Of a stretch of DNA of 64,000 nucleotides, positions 1-11,268 are shown in pieces. Below the pieces are notes generated by a model, which had not been told where the DNA came from, ran no database searches, and saw only the letters and a program-made list of their open reading frames with translations. The stretch comes from Floccularia luteovirens (Eukaryota; Basidiomycota; Agaricomycetes; Agaricales; Squamanitaceae): the NCBI GenBank assembly GCA_009739215.1, contig VSJF01000009.1, positions 806,001 to 870,000 of the forward strand, given 5' to 3'. Every line of letters begins with the position of its first letter. The stretch's first letter is position 1. Made by a program: the position numbers and the translations under genes.

Positions 1-2061
1 AATATTATCTGCAGCAACAGTTACTAGATGATCGATATATGTTGACACATCCACGTATGAGATATTCTGTTCGTCGTCCGATACGGGTTCCACTATCCTA
101 AGAACGATCTCTTCACCGATGATCATCCAAATAGTATTCTCATCCCCAGTGTCGTCTCCTGCATCGACTGAACTGTGTGAAAAACAGAGCACCAGTTCGG
201 CAAGAGGTTTACGATAGCCAGGCATGTCTTTGACGCTGTCGTACACTTCGAAGAGGGCTTTGATCACGGCTCCTCGGGTAGATGGTCGGTTTTTACTGAC
301 TAGAGCGGAATTATCTAAAACATTCTTCCAGTTATCGAGCCACTGAGGAGAAGTGGGCGTAAGATCCTGCTGATCCATCATGAGGGAGGGAAGACGGGCG
401 GTGTCTGTGTCTGTAAGATGGTCCGCAATGTTTATGAGAATACTAGAAAGAAGTGGGTTGAGTGCCCTGGAATGGTCCCGGGCAAGCAGGAAAGTGATAG
501 TCCTCAAGAGAGGTGTTGAAGCGTCTGAGGGCTTTGCGAGGGGTAAAACCAATTTGGTTCCGTCTGCGTTTCTGTAGGTGATTTAGGACGGAATTATGAG
601 ACCGATCCGAAACACCCACTTCAAGGGAACAATGTACGTTGTGAGCTTCTGAAGAGTTTCGCCCACAATGTTGGCTTCTTCCTCGTCTAACCTGGAAATG
701 TCGTCATCGTCTCGTGCATCAAGCTCCTGTAATATATCTTTCAAAATACTGGCCACTTCTTCCAATATTTTTTCCCGGCCCTCAAGGCGTCTATCCGATT
801 GGTTCAACTCCATAGTAGCCCAAACCGAGACACTTGCGCACAGAACCTTTCCAATTCTTCTAACATCCCAGCCATTGCCTCCTAGTCCTCCAGCAGATGA
901 TGAATAATCTTCCTTTGGCCAGGCCTTCTCCACCAGATCCCACTCCCGAGCAACAGGATGCGGGTAGCGTGATGAGCTTTCCCTAGAGATATATGCTCTT
1001 GCAAGTTTTGTGGATAATGTGCGCCGAATATGATTACGTAACATTCGATGCGCTCCAAGTGAAGTATTCGCCTCATTAGCATCAGATGGGGGTAGATGTT
1101 CCTTGAGTATTAGCATACAGGATGTTGAATATGGGCCATCGAACAGTGCATTCAATGTCTCCGTAATCCTTTCTTCATAGGAGGAGGATTTTGACACTTG
1201 AGGAGTGATTGATAACCGAGGGAGAGGTGTTGAGAAGAAAGCCAAGGCTCGAAATAGTAAGGGAAGAATGATGCTGAGGTGCGATGTTGACAGGGTTTTA
1301 ATTTGTGAAGAGAACTGGTGGAGATAGAGATTCACTGCTATCTCTGCTGGGTGTTTGTTTGAAATTGAAGTGGGGGTATCTACAGCAGACAGCGAGAGGG
1401 ATTGATCAACCAATGATGCGTAAAATTGTAAGACTTCAGCCGTTATTTCATTCGTGATTCTTGCCATATTCTCCGGTTTTTGTAGAATGTCTGATAGAAA
1501 ATGGACTAGGACGTCAATGCTGCGTTCTCTGTCGGATCGCTCGGATAGTTCAACCTCTGGTTCAGGCATCAGAATACCGTGAAAACCACCTTCGATCCAA
1601 CTCATTAAAATGTTGACAACGGGTTTTTCAATACCCAGAATATCAGCGCCATATCTTGTGAGAGCTCTGAGGGCTTTGAATCTGGGCTCCCATATCTCTT
1701 TTCCCCAGGAAACGTTGGACCCAAGAAACAAAGAAAAGTAAGATAGTCGATCTGCAGTGGACAATGACACAGCTTCGTTATTTTCCCAGTATGCAGATAA
1801 TATGTCATATCCAGCTGCTTGAACGGCTGCAGGAGAATCTACATCACAGAGCGAGAGTAGAACGGGATTAAGTAATGCTCGGCGAGGTAATGGTGAATGT
1901 GTTGATAAAATGTTTGCCAATGAGCGGGCATGGGCCAAACTGGGAACAGCAGGAGGAGTTAGGGCATCGATCAGCTCATCCAAGGGGAGAGAGTATCGGT
2001 TGATAGATGGTACAGAAGGTGTGGTTAGTTGGCGTCGTCTGAGATTCAGAACGTTCGACAT
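1..2061 (-). CDS. Tuberin-like protein (TSC2 homologue), N-terminal part; 3' end lies beyond the left edge
   Basis: Exons are 620-2061 and <1-571, separated by a 48-bp intron (572-619; donor GTGGGT, branch-like CCTAA, acceptor CTACAG). The splice joins the frames in phase 2, and the second exon stays open to the window edge. The protein so far is about 670 residues of leucine-rich helical repeats with no catalytic motif. It resembles the N-terminal helical half of fungal tuberins, whose C-terminal RapGAP domain would lie off the left edge. In the family, tuberin restrains Rheb and so TORC1. I placed the start at the ATG at 2061 (MSNVLNLRRR); the reading frame extends to 2109, but only from a TTG codon. 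The identification rests on overall character, not on a diagnostic motif, so another HEAT-repeat protein remains possible. Confidence 0.6.
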
Positions 2062-2298
2062 CAACGGGTGCGCGTGCGCGTGAACATGCAATTCGCGACA
2101 TATTTTCAATCAGACCTGCTTACATACATACAAACCTTCGTTATACCCTCAGTTGCAATACCTTTTTCATTAATAATAAAAGGATGTGCTATAAGTCATG
2201 GCGAATGCTTTGATATAGGTTCCGACGGTGGGTAAGTATACGGAGAATGATTTATCTAAGGGACAACGTCCATTTGAGAGCATCACAATCTATGAATC
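2062..2298. promoter_or_regulatory. Intergenic region: promoter side of the tuberin-like gene, terminator side of the NLR gene
   Basis: This 237-bp gap separates two genes that are both read on the minus strand. It must hold the tuberin-like 5' untranslated region and promoter and the NLR 3' untranslated region. A GC-rich alternating GCGCGTGCGCGT-type stretch sits just upstream of the tuberin-like start. No TATA box is obvious. Confidence 0.4.
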
Positions 2299-5200
2299 CT
2301 ATGTCGTGTCTACAGAACTTTCCTCGATGTGTAAAATATCTAGCTGGCCTGAATTCCTGCCTACAGCATAATAATTGCCCCACCGCACAACGGAGTCTCT
2401 GTATCCCTCCTGTACCCAACATAATCTCTTCTTGTCACGCTCGCGTATAATCCACCCATCCTTGTGGAAATGGTTTCTCCGGTCCCTTTCTGTCTCCCAC
2501 CTATGCTTCTCGAGGTCAACTTTCTCCTCTTCCTTCCATCTGAATATTGTTTCATCCGTTTCATACCACGCGTATAACATCGTGTTGTCTGGCGAGAACT
2601 CTAAGTCCCAGAGTATCCCCATATTAGTGAGCGCTAGATGTTTCATAAGCTCGCCTGTCACTGCATCGAATACACCAACCCCTCGTGTAATATTAGGACC
2701 ATATGCTGGACCCGCAATCCAATGTCCATTGGGAGACCATGCGATTCGATCATCAGCCTCATTTGCAGTGGATATGCTTTGCACCAAAGCAGGTTGATTG
2801 GTCGAGATGTCCCATATGCAAGTCTCGTCATATTCGCGAACTGCAATCTTCTGTGCATCAGAGGAGAAGACAACATTACCAAGGATATCTCCTCGAATAA
2901 TGCATAATAGTGATGCAGATTCGAGTGACCAGATACTGACTGCCTCCCCAGACGCAGCAGCTACCCGCGAGCCATCTATGGAGATACCCACGAAATAAAT
3001 GTGTGAATCGTGTTTTACAATTGGCGGTGATGATGGGGTGGGTGATGTGGTTTGTGGTTTTGGTGCAAGCACGGAAGATGAGTCCCACATATCAATGCTA
3101 TTATATGAAGTCAGGAGGCGACGACCATCGGGAGAGAATGATGCAGTGCGATTAAAGTAGCCTCTGAAGGAACCAAGTGAATCCCAGGATTTTGTATTGA
3201 AGAAATGGATTCTATCGAGAGTAGACAAAGCAAGAGTGTTTCTGTCTTGGGACAAAGTAATGCCGTAGATGTAAGTCATACCGCTCTCGGTGACCTTGGA
3301 TTCCAGTTCGACTTTGGGAGTGCATTCACCAGATTCCAAATCCCACACGTGAACCGCACCATCGTCCCCACAGAAGGCAATTAGCGTGTCGTTGTGTAGA
3401 AATACAGCTGCCGATACTGAGAATCGCACGGACAGCTCCTTGAGAATCTTGCCATTTTCGCATCCGATATCCCATAAGCGAAGTGTTCGTTCGGCTGTCC
3501 GGTCTATTGCACGTTCCAGATTCTTCGTCATCGCCAACATTGTCTTGACTCCAGGAATGGATAGTTTGCCCTTCAACTCCTTGCCAACTACAATGTCCCA
3601 TACCTGTAACCCACCAGGTTCAGCCCCAGTAACGAGTCGTGTTCCGTCATGACTCCACGCTATAGTATTCACTTTGCATTCTGTAATTTGCACACGCTGG
3701 ACATGTACTTGCGCACCAGATGTACCATTCCAGATACGAATCGTCCCATCTGCTGAACCAGAAGCGATCGACTCCCCATCAGGGGCCCATACAACACATT
3801 CAACACTTTCAGTATGCCCTATCAAGGTCCTCTTCGATAATCCTACACTAGCATCCCATATACCCACCTCCCCATCCAATGACCCAGACGTAATCAACCT
3901 CCCACTTGGGGAAAGCACTGCGCGACAATGATCTGCATTCACTGCAATCGTATAGAGACAAGCATCCCACCCTGTATCTCGAGGCATCATTGATTTAATG
4001 GGAGCATTGTTATGGGTCGACGTGTTGACAAAATTATTGTAGTGGGTGGTGAAAAAACATAATGGTGCCAGTCGAAATGCGGATATATAGAGGTGCTCGG
4101 GGCAATCATCGATGGGTGCATAACTCTGTAGTACTAGCCGGTGTGCATCATCAATTAATTGAATAATTCCATTCCTGTCTTCATCTTGGATATGAACCTT
4201 AAAACAATACATCAGTCTCCTGTATTAAGTGAGCAAACTGAATGCGCACCTGGCACCAAGAGAGTGCTGCAAGCAAAGCTGGCACAGCAACCTCAAGCCG
4301 ATTCATATAACTGAGCACCTCTACCCACACGAGCAGCTTCATTCGCACAAACTCCATCACTGCATCCGAAATATCCTGACCCGGATTGTTGCATTGGGAA
4401 AGATGCGTAGCCCAGTGAACACATGAGTATCGTAAACTCGGCCGGATACATTTCTTGACAAATTCGCGCAGACCAGAGATGTCTGATTTCATTATCGTCG
4501 GATCATCGAGCTCACATATGTTCCTTTTGGGTGGATACCTCACATTCATCACTTCCAGACAGGCCCGTGCCAGACGATGGTGGTGCATGGACGGATCTAT
4601 GTAGAACTTGGAATCGGTACAGCGCCGAATATCAATGAGGAATTGCGGGAAGCTTGCATGCAGCAGCCGAATATCGTCAGCATCATTGTCTGGCTTCAGG
4701 ATGACAGAACCAAGCCTGCCTAAGATGTCCCTGATAAATCGCATAGGGATACCAACCAAATCGTTCAGACCAGATGTTGATACCTGATCCTGAAGCAAAG
4801 CAAGACTGCCCAGCACAATTTGAATATATTTCTTCATATCCGGGATGTCAAGGTCGTCATCACTGAGCGCATTCCGTAAAACAGCAATGTACAGTCGATC
4901 GAGGTTCTTCAGAGTGAACGAAGCATTTGATGGATTGTCAGATAGAAGGGCATCAAGGATCTCAGCGGCATGGTGTGAATTTTTACCCAGGAATTTGACG
5001 ACAGTGTCGGCATATATGAATAGTCCGGCAGCAAGGTTGGTAAGGTCTTTCACAACCCCTGGACGGGCAAGGAATATGGTTTCCCAGCAGCTGAGATCCT
5101 TCAGTCTTACGTCCAAGAAAAGTTTGATGTCCTCATCAACAATTCGTCTCGGTATTTCGTGTAGTTTAAATGGTTTCGACACTTTGCGAAGCTTTTCGGT

Positions 5201-6672
5201 GTTAAGAGCATCTACAATCTTCATTTCAGGTCTAGTGGTAATGATTATCTGGACAGGAAATGGGATCTCGGGGAGGCTTTCCATAAACAGAAGAAGAAGT
5301 CGAATCATCTCATCCTGGGCTGCTATAGTGCACTCATCGAGCGCATCAAAAACAAGTATTATTGGGGGATGCGATGCCTCGACATTCATCAGTGGCTTTA
5401 CTATTAGGTTATCGAGATCCATTTGAAGCTGTTCCCCTTGTTTTCCTTTCTGACTGTACTCTCGGGCAGCCTTTGCAATGTGGGGATATAGGCTAGTGTG
5501 ATTGTGTGCCAGTTGATATGCAATCGTTGTCAATACGTATGTCGTTGTATTGAAGTCACCGGCATCGCGGACAAAGAAAAATGAAGCACCAAGTGCTTCG
5601 GCCTTCTCCAATCTGTGGGCCATCTCAAATGCAATGGTAGATTTACCAGTGCCAGCACCACCACTTAAAAGGTATATGAAAGAGCCGTCACTGCCCAAGC
5701 CTGACCGAAGAGACCAAGTTGTCAGTTGTTCAAGTAACATCGTTCGGGTACCCTGGAGTGTTCCCGATTTTGTTGGGTTCAAGGCGGAAGAGTAGCCAGC
5801 ATTGACATGGGGCAGCTTGTCGAGTGCCTTTTCGTTGACTGCAAAAAGTAAGTAATCAGTCGGTAGTCTCGATAATCCAAGGGGAAAGAGAAACTTACGC
5901 TCTTGCTGTTGGGTACGCTTTATTTGCTATCAATATATGTTAATACGATTGCCCAGCAGCAAGAAACAAGATTCATACCTTGATATCATTCACGACGCCG
6001 TTGATTAGCATCTCAATAGTTATTCCACCCTGAATCTATGTCGTATATCAGGACAGAACAATCAATTAGAATCAAATACATACTTGGAATTTTCTTGTTG
6101 AATTGGCAATACCCGTCTTAATTTTCAGTAACGTATCTGAATTTTTCTTGCTCAATAGCAATCCGAGTAATCCTGTATTAAGGCTTTTTGTCTCATTCGT
6201 TAGATCCTTCAACTCTCTGAGATTATCAAGTTGTAAACAGAGAACATGTTAGCCAAGATGAAAATCAAAGCTCACTTCTCGAGAGTAGCAACCCTCTGAT
6301 TGAGCTCGGGCGAATTTACCAGACGAGTCCTTGTCAACATTTCATCATCTGTTCCTAAGATGGACTCGGCCTTTTCCCTCGTTTGCTCGATGATCAATGT
6401 GAGTTCCTGTATGTGATTTGCTATATCCTCCCGTGTTCCTTTATTCCCCTCGGCAACCTGATCAACCAGGTCATTTAATGGTGTACAGAGATTTAGAAAT
6501 ATATTTATTATAGACGCACCAGGACTATACCAATAAGGGTGGACAACATTGAGGCGGCACTTGATAAGCCAGGAACAGGAGCCAAACTGAGTGGGGCCTG
6601 AGCAGTATCGAGAGTTTGCTTCGCCACGGTAAGGATATCAGTAATACATTGGTTTCTTTTTGATGGAGACAT
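2299..6672 (-). CDS. NLR-type protein: helical N-terminus, NACHT NTPase, WD40 propeller
   Basis: A seven-exon model gives about 1344 residues. Exons are 6520-6672, 6276-6457, 6084-6216, about 5980-6029, 5899-5926, 4250-5838 and 2299-4197; introns are 52-62 bp. The start MSPSKRNQ and the helical region (about 1-200, with 'VPGLSSA') look like the N-terminus of Agaricomycete NLRs. The NACHT domain has a Walker A (GGAGTGKST, about residue 242) and a Walker B (LVFDALDEC, about 348). From about residue 711 come roughly ten weakly conserved WD40 repeats (GSLDGEVGIWD, GSADGTIRIWN and others). Fungal proteins of this architecture act in non-self recognition and programmed cell death. The NACHT and WD40 frames join through a 52-bp intron (4198-4249) that uses a TTTAAG acceptor. 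The phase across the small exon near 6000 did not close perfectly in my reading, so exons 4 and 5 are approximate. No frameshift or internal stop is seen in the large exons. Confidence 0.88.
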
Positions 6673-6784
6673 TGCAGAGATCGACTACAGTATATATGGG
6701 AGTGTTATGGTATGGGTAGATGGGTTCTGCACGTGTATGCCATAGCATATTAATCACTACAGGCGCCCATACCTGTTTCGGTCA

Positions 6785-7117
6785 GAAACAGGTATTATGA
6801 AAAATGTTTTCTGTTTCTCATGGCCTTTTTTTATGAGATAAAGGTTATCTGTTTCTGGGTGAAAAAGATAGAGAAAAAGATAGTATTTTTCTGAGCTATT
6901 TCTGGTAGAAATAGGTATTCTTTATCTGATTATTTTTCTACTAGAAACAGAAATATTATTTCTGATGAAAAAAAAAATTGAAAAGAGCATGTTCTTTTGT
7001 TAGCAGGTATTCTTTTTTCTTTTTTTTTCTGCTAGAAATAGAATTCCTGTTTCTAGTAGAAAAAGGTTAAGAAAAAGAGTGTGAGAAACAGTAAACATTT
7101 TTCATAATACTTGTTTC
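6785..7117. mobile_element. Inverted-repeat (MITE-like) element beside the NLR promoter
   Basis: A 36-bp terminal inverted repeat (6785-6820 against 7082-7117) matches at about 33 of 36 positions. The interior is AT-rich and full of GAAACAG / CTGTTTC and TTTCTAGTAGAAA-type palindromes, with no coding capacity. It lies about 110 bp upstream of the NLR start codon. The target duplication is not clear. Confidence 0.6.
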
Positions 7118-7122
7118 CAACT

Positions 7123-9430
7123 TGTTACTGTTAGAGATTGTCATTGTTGTTTGCTAGTCTTATCATAAGAGTGTCCAGGTTAGGGAATGGGTTTGTTGTC
7201 TGTCAGATTTCCCAGACATGGCAAAGGGAGATACCAATGCACAAGTATTTAACTGCCACTCATCAGGGCCTCATGGAGGTCAGTTACCACAGAAGACTAG
7301 TTAGGAATTTCAGACTAGATAGTGTTGCCTGTGCCATTATATACAATGATTCTGCCATCCTAGTCATCAGCAAACTCTGTTTTGGTCTGATAAAATCCAT
7401 AGCAAGCCATAGCACCATAGCAACATGTAGTAGTCTATAGTAATCTGTAGTAATCCATAGATATCAGCCATTTTCCATAGTAACCCATAGTGACTCATAG
7501 TGATCTGTAGTGACCTGATGCATTTTGCCCTTTTTTATAGTTGGCTATAGTAGTCTGTAGTAACCCATAAATGTCAGGCTAATTTCCATAGCAGCTCATA
7601 GTGACCTGTAGTAACCCATAGATTTTTGGATTTTCTGTAGTGGTCATAGTAGTCTGTAGTATTCCATAGTAGCTGTAGTATTCCATAGATGTCAGGCTAA
7701 TTTGCATAGTAGTCTGTAGTGGCCTGTAGTGGCTCATAGATTGTTGGATTTTCTATAGTTCACTGTAGTATGCCATAGATATCAGACTAATTTCCATAGC
7801 AGCCTGTAGCATGTAGTATGACGAGTTTTTGATCAACTTGTAAACTTTGTAGAATAGCACGAGATTTTGCAGAATAAAGACATATAATATTATAGACATA
7901 GAAAGGTGTGCTTATTCGCTTTTAAACGCGTTGAAGAACAGCCAAACCGGTCCAGATTTGAGTTAGATATCATGAAAACATCATAAGAAAACATACCCAT
8001 AATGTTTTCATTATATCTCACTGAATTCTAGACTATTTTGGCTACTCTTTGATGCGTATGAAAGCGAATAAGCATATCTTTCTATGTCTATAATTTTATA
8101 TGTCTTTGTTATGCAAAATCTCATGCTATTCTACAAAGTTCACAGTGATCAATTACTAATTCTACATTATTCTGCTTTCTGGATTACATAAGCAAAATGT
8201 CGGACTTGCATTGGACTTGGAAAAAAAAGTATGAGTCCAATCTTTGTCAACAGCAGAGTCATATGACTGTGGGAAATTTACCCTGGATACTTCGAACTTA
8301 AATTTTTTTTTGCTTCACTTTCATCTTCTTCTTCAATCACTATCTTCTCTCATATTCATAGTTGTCAGAGTCTGGTAGTGATAGAAGGGATTATACAGAT
8401 ACTGATATGTTCTTCCTTTTCTTTTCTGTTATGTGTCCGAGTTTTTCTCTTTCCTATGTTTTTCTTATGTTTTCTTATGTTTTCTTATGTTTTTCTTATG
8501 TTTTCCTATGTTTTATTTCGATGTTTTCCTATGTTTTATTTCGATGTTTTTCTTGTTTTTTTGATGTTTTTCAATGTTTTTTTTAATGTTTTTTCTATGT
8601 TTTTATATTTTTTTATCATGTTTTTTTATGTTTTTGTATATGTTTTTATTATATGTTTTTTATGTTTTTTATATGTTTTTTTTATCTTTGTGTAGTGATA
8701 TATAGTATTATATTATATAATTAATATAATTATAAATATATATAAATATGAAAAACAAATAAAATAAATAAATACAAATACAAATAAAAATAAAAAATAT
8801 TATCTATGGCTTGCTATAGCTTGCTATGGAGCACTTCATAGTGCTCTATAGTATTGCATAGCATATATCAATCATAGATTGCTTACGTAATCCATCTATG
8901 GAGTGCTACAACACTGCTACAGCATACTACAGCCTATCTATGAAGTGCTACAGTACTGCTACAGCCTATCTATAGGGTGCTGTGGAGCACTCTGCAGCTT
9001 ATAACCCCATACTACAGCTGCTATAGTGCTATGGAGTGCTCCATAGCAAGCCATAGCAGATCTGGGATTTGCTGATGTAGACAGAGGAGAGAGTAGTCAC
9101 TTAGTTGTTAACAAGGTAACAGAGTAATCACCTATATTAGAGGGTACTTGAAACTAAGATCAAGCTGGAGCTTGTCTGTAGTTTCGTACTACTTAAATAC
9201 AAGTGTGCTATGCTAATAAATAATTGCATGCTATATAAATAAGTATTGAGTCAAGACTCAGTTATACAGAAGCTACTACTAGTCATGAAGAAGTGTGTAC
9301 AAGTCATATAGAAGGTAATAAAGAGTCATATAATGAAATGTATGACAGGAGTGGGAAATGAGGCTAACATACATGATGCACATGTTCTAAAGTCCAGGGA
9401 GATAGTGTATATCTGAATAAGGTCATAACA
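7123..9430 (-). mobile_element. Solo LTR-F (Gypsy LTR), split by a G element
   Basis: The LTR parts are 7123-7362 and 9078-9430. It begins TGTTACTGTTAG and ends CATAACA, like the other LTR-F copies, and contains the AAGATCAAGCTGG block and the ACTTAAATAC (reverse TATA-like) block. The flanks CAACT / TTACT match only partly, so the target duplication is uncertain. Confidence 0.75.
7363..9077. mobile_element. G element, copy 1 (about 1.7 kb, TA target duplication)
   Basis: The ends are CATCAGCAAACTCTG (from 7365) and GGATTTGCTGATG (to 9077), inserted at the TA of 'CATCCTAGACAG' inside an LTR-F; uninterrupted copies show the empty site. The interior has subterminal arrays of degenerate CTATAG / CTGTAG / CCATAG units (about 7390-7810 and 8800-9060), a central imperfect palindrome (about 7835-8150) and a T-rich TATGTTTTTC repeat (about 8450-8690). 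No credible coding region was found, so it is probably non-autonomous. Confidence 0.7.
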
Positions 9431-9803
9431 TTACTCTATTTATATATCAGAAGTCCCAGTACTTCTGATATTCATATAAGAATTCTTCATGTCTATTTGT
9501 TAATGGCAGGGCTCACTAGTCATGTTGCTCATTGCAATGTCATCCCACTCATAGTGGCTGTAGTTGGGAGATTGAGAATAGCAGAAAGGGCTCTAGTTTA
9601 GTTCTATGGTTCTGATATGTTATTCTTTAGCTAAGTAGTCCAAGACACATTGCTTGTCTGCACAGTTGCTGGAGTAGTGTCCTGGCTTGTATTTCTTACA
9701 ATAAGTACATCAGTACTTAGGGCAATCCATTGCCCAGTGATAAATTGATTTGCTGAAGGGAAGATAAGTGTGAGTAGGCTCAGAAGCCTAATGGGGAGCA
9801 GCA
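9431..9803 (-). pseudogene. Retroelement gag relic with a zinc knuckle
   Basis: Read on the minus strand, about 9730-9650 encodes a Cys/His cluster of the form C-x2-C-x6-H-x4-C followed by acidic residues, with several in-frame stops around it. This is the type of nucleic-acid-binding knuckle found at the end of retrotransposon Gag. It is interrupted on the right by a solo LTR-E whose target duplication lies in the same sequence. Confidence 0.4.
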
Positions 9804-10116
9804 TGTTGCGACAGCACGATCACATGATGGATTACATAATTTGTCAGATGATGAGTCAGATGATATGTCACATGATATGTCACATGACTACACTCACATA
9901 TGCCCCATGCCCTATGCCCTATGCATCATGCATGGACCCTTACACAAATATGTACATATAGCTAGAACTTGTATATAAGGACACTCTTATGCGAATAGAT
10001 ACCTTGTCCTATTCACTAGGTCGTAGTAGTAACACTAACCCTAAGGTGTGATATAAGTAAGCACAAGGTAAGGCTTGAGTTCCTCCACTGTGTCTTGCAC
10101 ACATGGCTGCTCAACA
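9804..10116 (+). mobile_element. Solo LTR-E (Copia LTR), 313 bp
   Basis: It begins TGTTGCGACAG and ends GCTGCTCAACA, flanked by a perfect 5-bp duplication CAGCA / CAGCA. The family is assigned to Copia because a related LTR at 39780 directly follows a Copia RNase H and purine tract. Confidence 0.85.
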
Positions 10117-10886
10117 CAGCACATCTGTCTGCTGATTCTGAAGAGAGTTCCCTGTTGAGAACTTAGATAATTGAATTATATGAGTGGCTTATAAGTTAAA
10201 TAATGAAGTGTGTGGGTGTGGAACGATACAGATAAAGTCCACATTAGGGATGCACAGTAGATGTGCATGAGTGCATTATCTTGCAGAGTGTGGATGCACT
10301 TGGTGTATGAAGAATGAGTAGGTAGAGAGTGGTTTTAAGAGGGGATTTTGGATTTTAGATGCTAACTAATTGGGATGATAGAAACTTATTCCTTCCACTA
10401 TCTAAGTTACAATCTTTTATATCTACGAGCATTGCAGAAAGAGTACTAAGTAATCAGAGAAATATACTAAATTTAATGAATAGTAACAGTAAAAAAAATC
10501 ACAAGAGGCATCACCAGGAATATGCGCTATACTGATTATAGAACTGTGAAACTCACAAAAGAGAAAGAAAAGCTAAACAACACTAGAGAGCCATCTGGTC
10601 TGCCTTGTGGAAACACAGCAATGCTGAGCATTGCTATGTACTTGCATCACATGTGACCAAGGTAGTCATGATCCTATGCACTAATATTAGCAGGAGCACT
10701 ATTTTCTTGGTCCAAAAAGCAAATCTGCATGATAATTCCAATTAAGACCAATAATCAGATAAGTAATGGCACTAATATGGGGGTTTTACTGGCTAATTTT
10801 AGGAGATGTGGTGGCTGAGGGGCTTGTGAGCTAAAGTTGATAGTTAATGGCATCAGTGGGCCTATGTGGTCGTCATTAAGCTATAT
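10117..10886. other. Unassigned AT-rich sequence between two solo LTR-E copies
   Basis: There is no sustained reading frame. Minus-strand translation has short retroelement-like stretches with many stops. It is probably a decayed retroelement interior, but the family cannot be named. Confidence 0.3.
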
Positions 10887-11268
10887 TGTTGTGACAGCAC
10901 GATCACATGATGGATTATATAATTCATCAGGTGATGAGTCACACATGATATGTCACATGATGTATCACATGACTACATCCACATATATGCCCCATGTCCT
11001 ATGCATCACATGCAAGTATGACTAAGCATGTTCTACAACCTTCTACAAGGTTCCATACTCTAGACATGTGATTATGTAGAACAATACATGGACCACTATA
11101 TACAAATAGGTACATATAGTAGAACTGTCTATAAGGACTCTACCTTCTTTTATAATAGATGGTCCTTTCTGGATAAGTAGTAGTATACTGACCTAAGTGT
11201 AAGATTAAGTAAGCACAAGGTAAGGCTGAGTCCCTATTACTGTGCAATGCACAGATGGCTGCTCAACA
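10887..11268 (+). mobile_element. Solo LTR-E (Copia LTR), 382 bp
   Basis: It begins TGTTGTGACAGCACGATC and ends GCTGCTCAACA. The flanks TATAT / TATGT agree at four of five positions, a slightly decayed target duplication. It is longer than the 313-bp copies, so it is a second length class of the same family. Confidence 0.8.

Noticed and set aside
583..2109. Longer start for the tuberin-like protein at 2109
   Set aside because: The first codon there is TTG, not ATG; the first in-frame ATG is at 2061.
7400..7810. CRISPR-like or satellite array
   Set aside because: The CTATAG / CTGTAG units are degenerate and irregularly spaced with no unique spacers, and they are subterminal parts of a transposon.
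8362..8695. Phe/Tyr/Met-rich hydrophobic reading frames in the T-rich tract of G (also 23575-23859 and 34749-35261)
   Set aside because: They are by-products of TATGTTTTTC-type repeats, start from a non-ATG codon in copy 1, and change composition freely between copies, so they are unlikely to be proteins.
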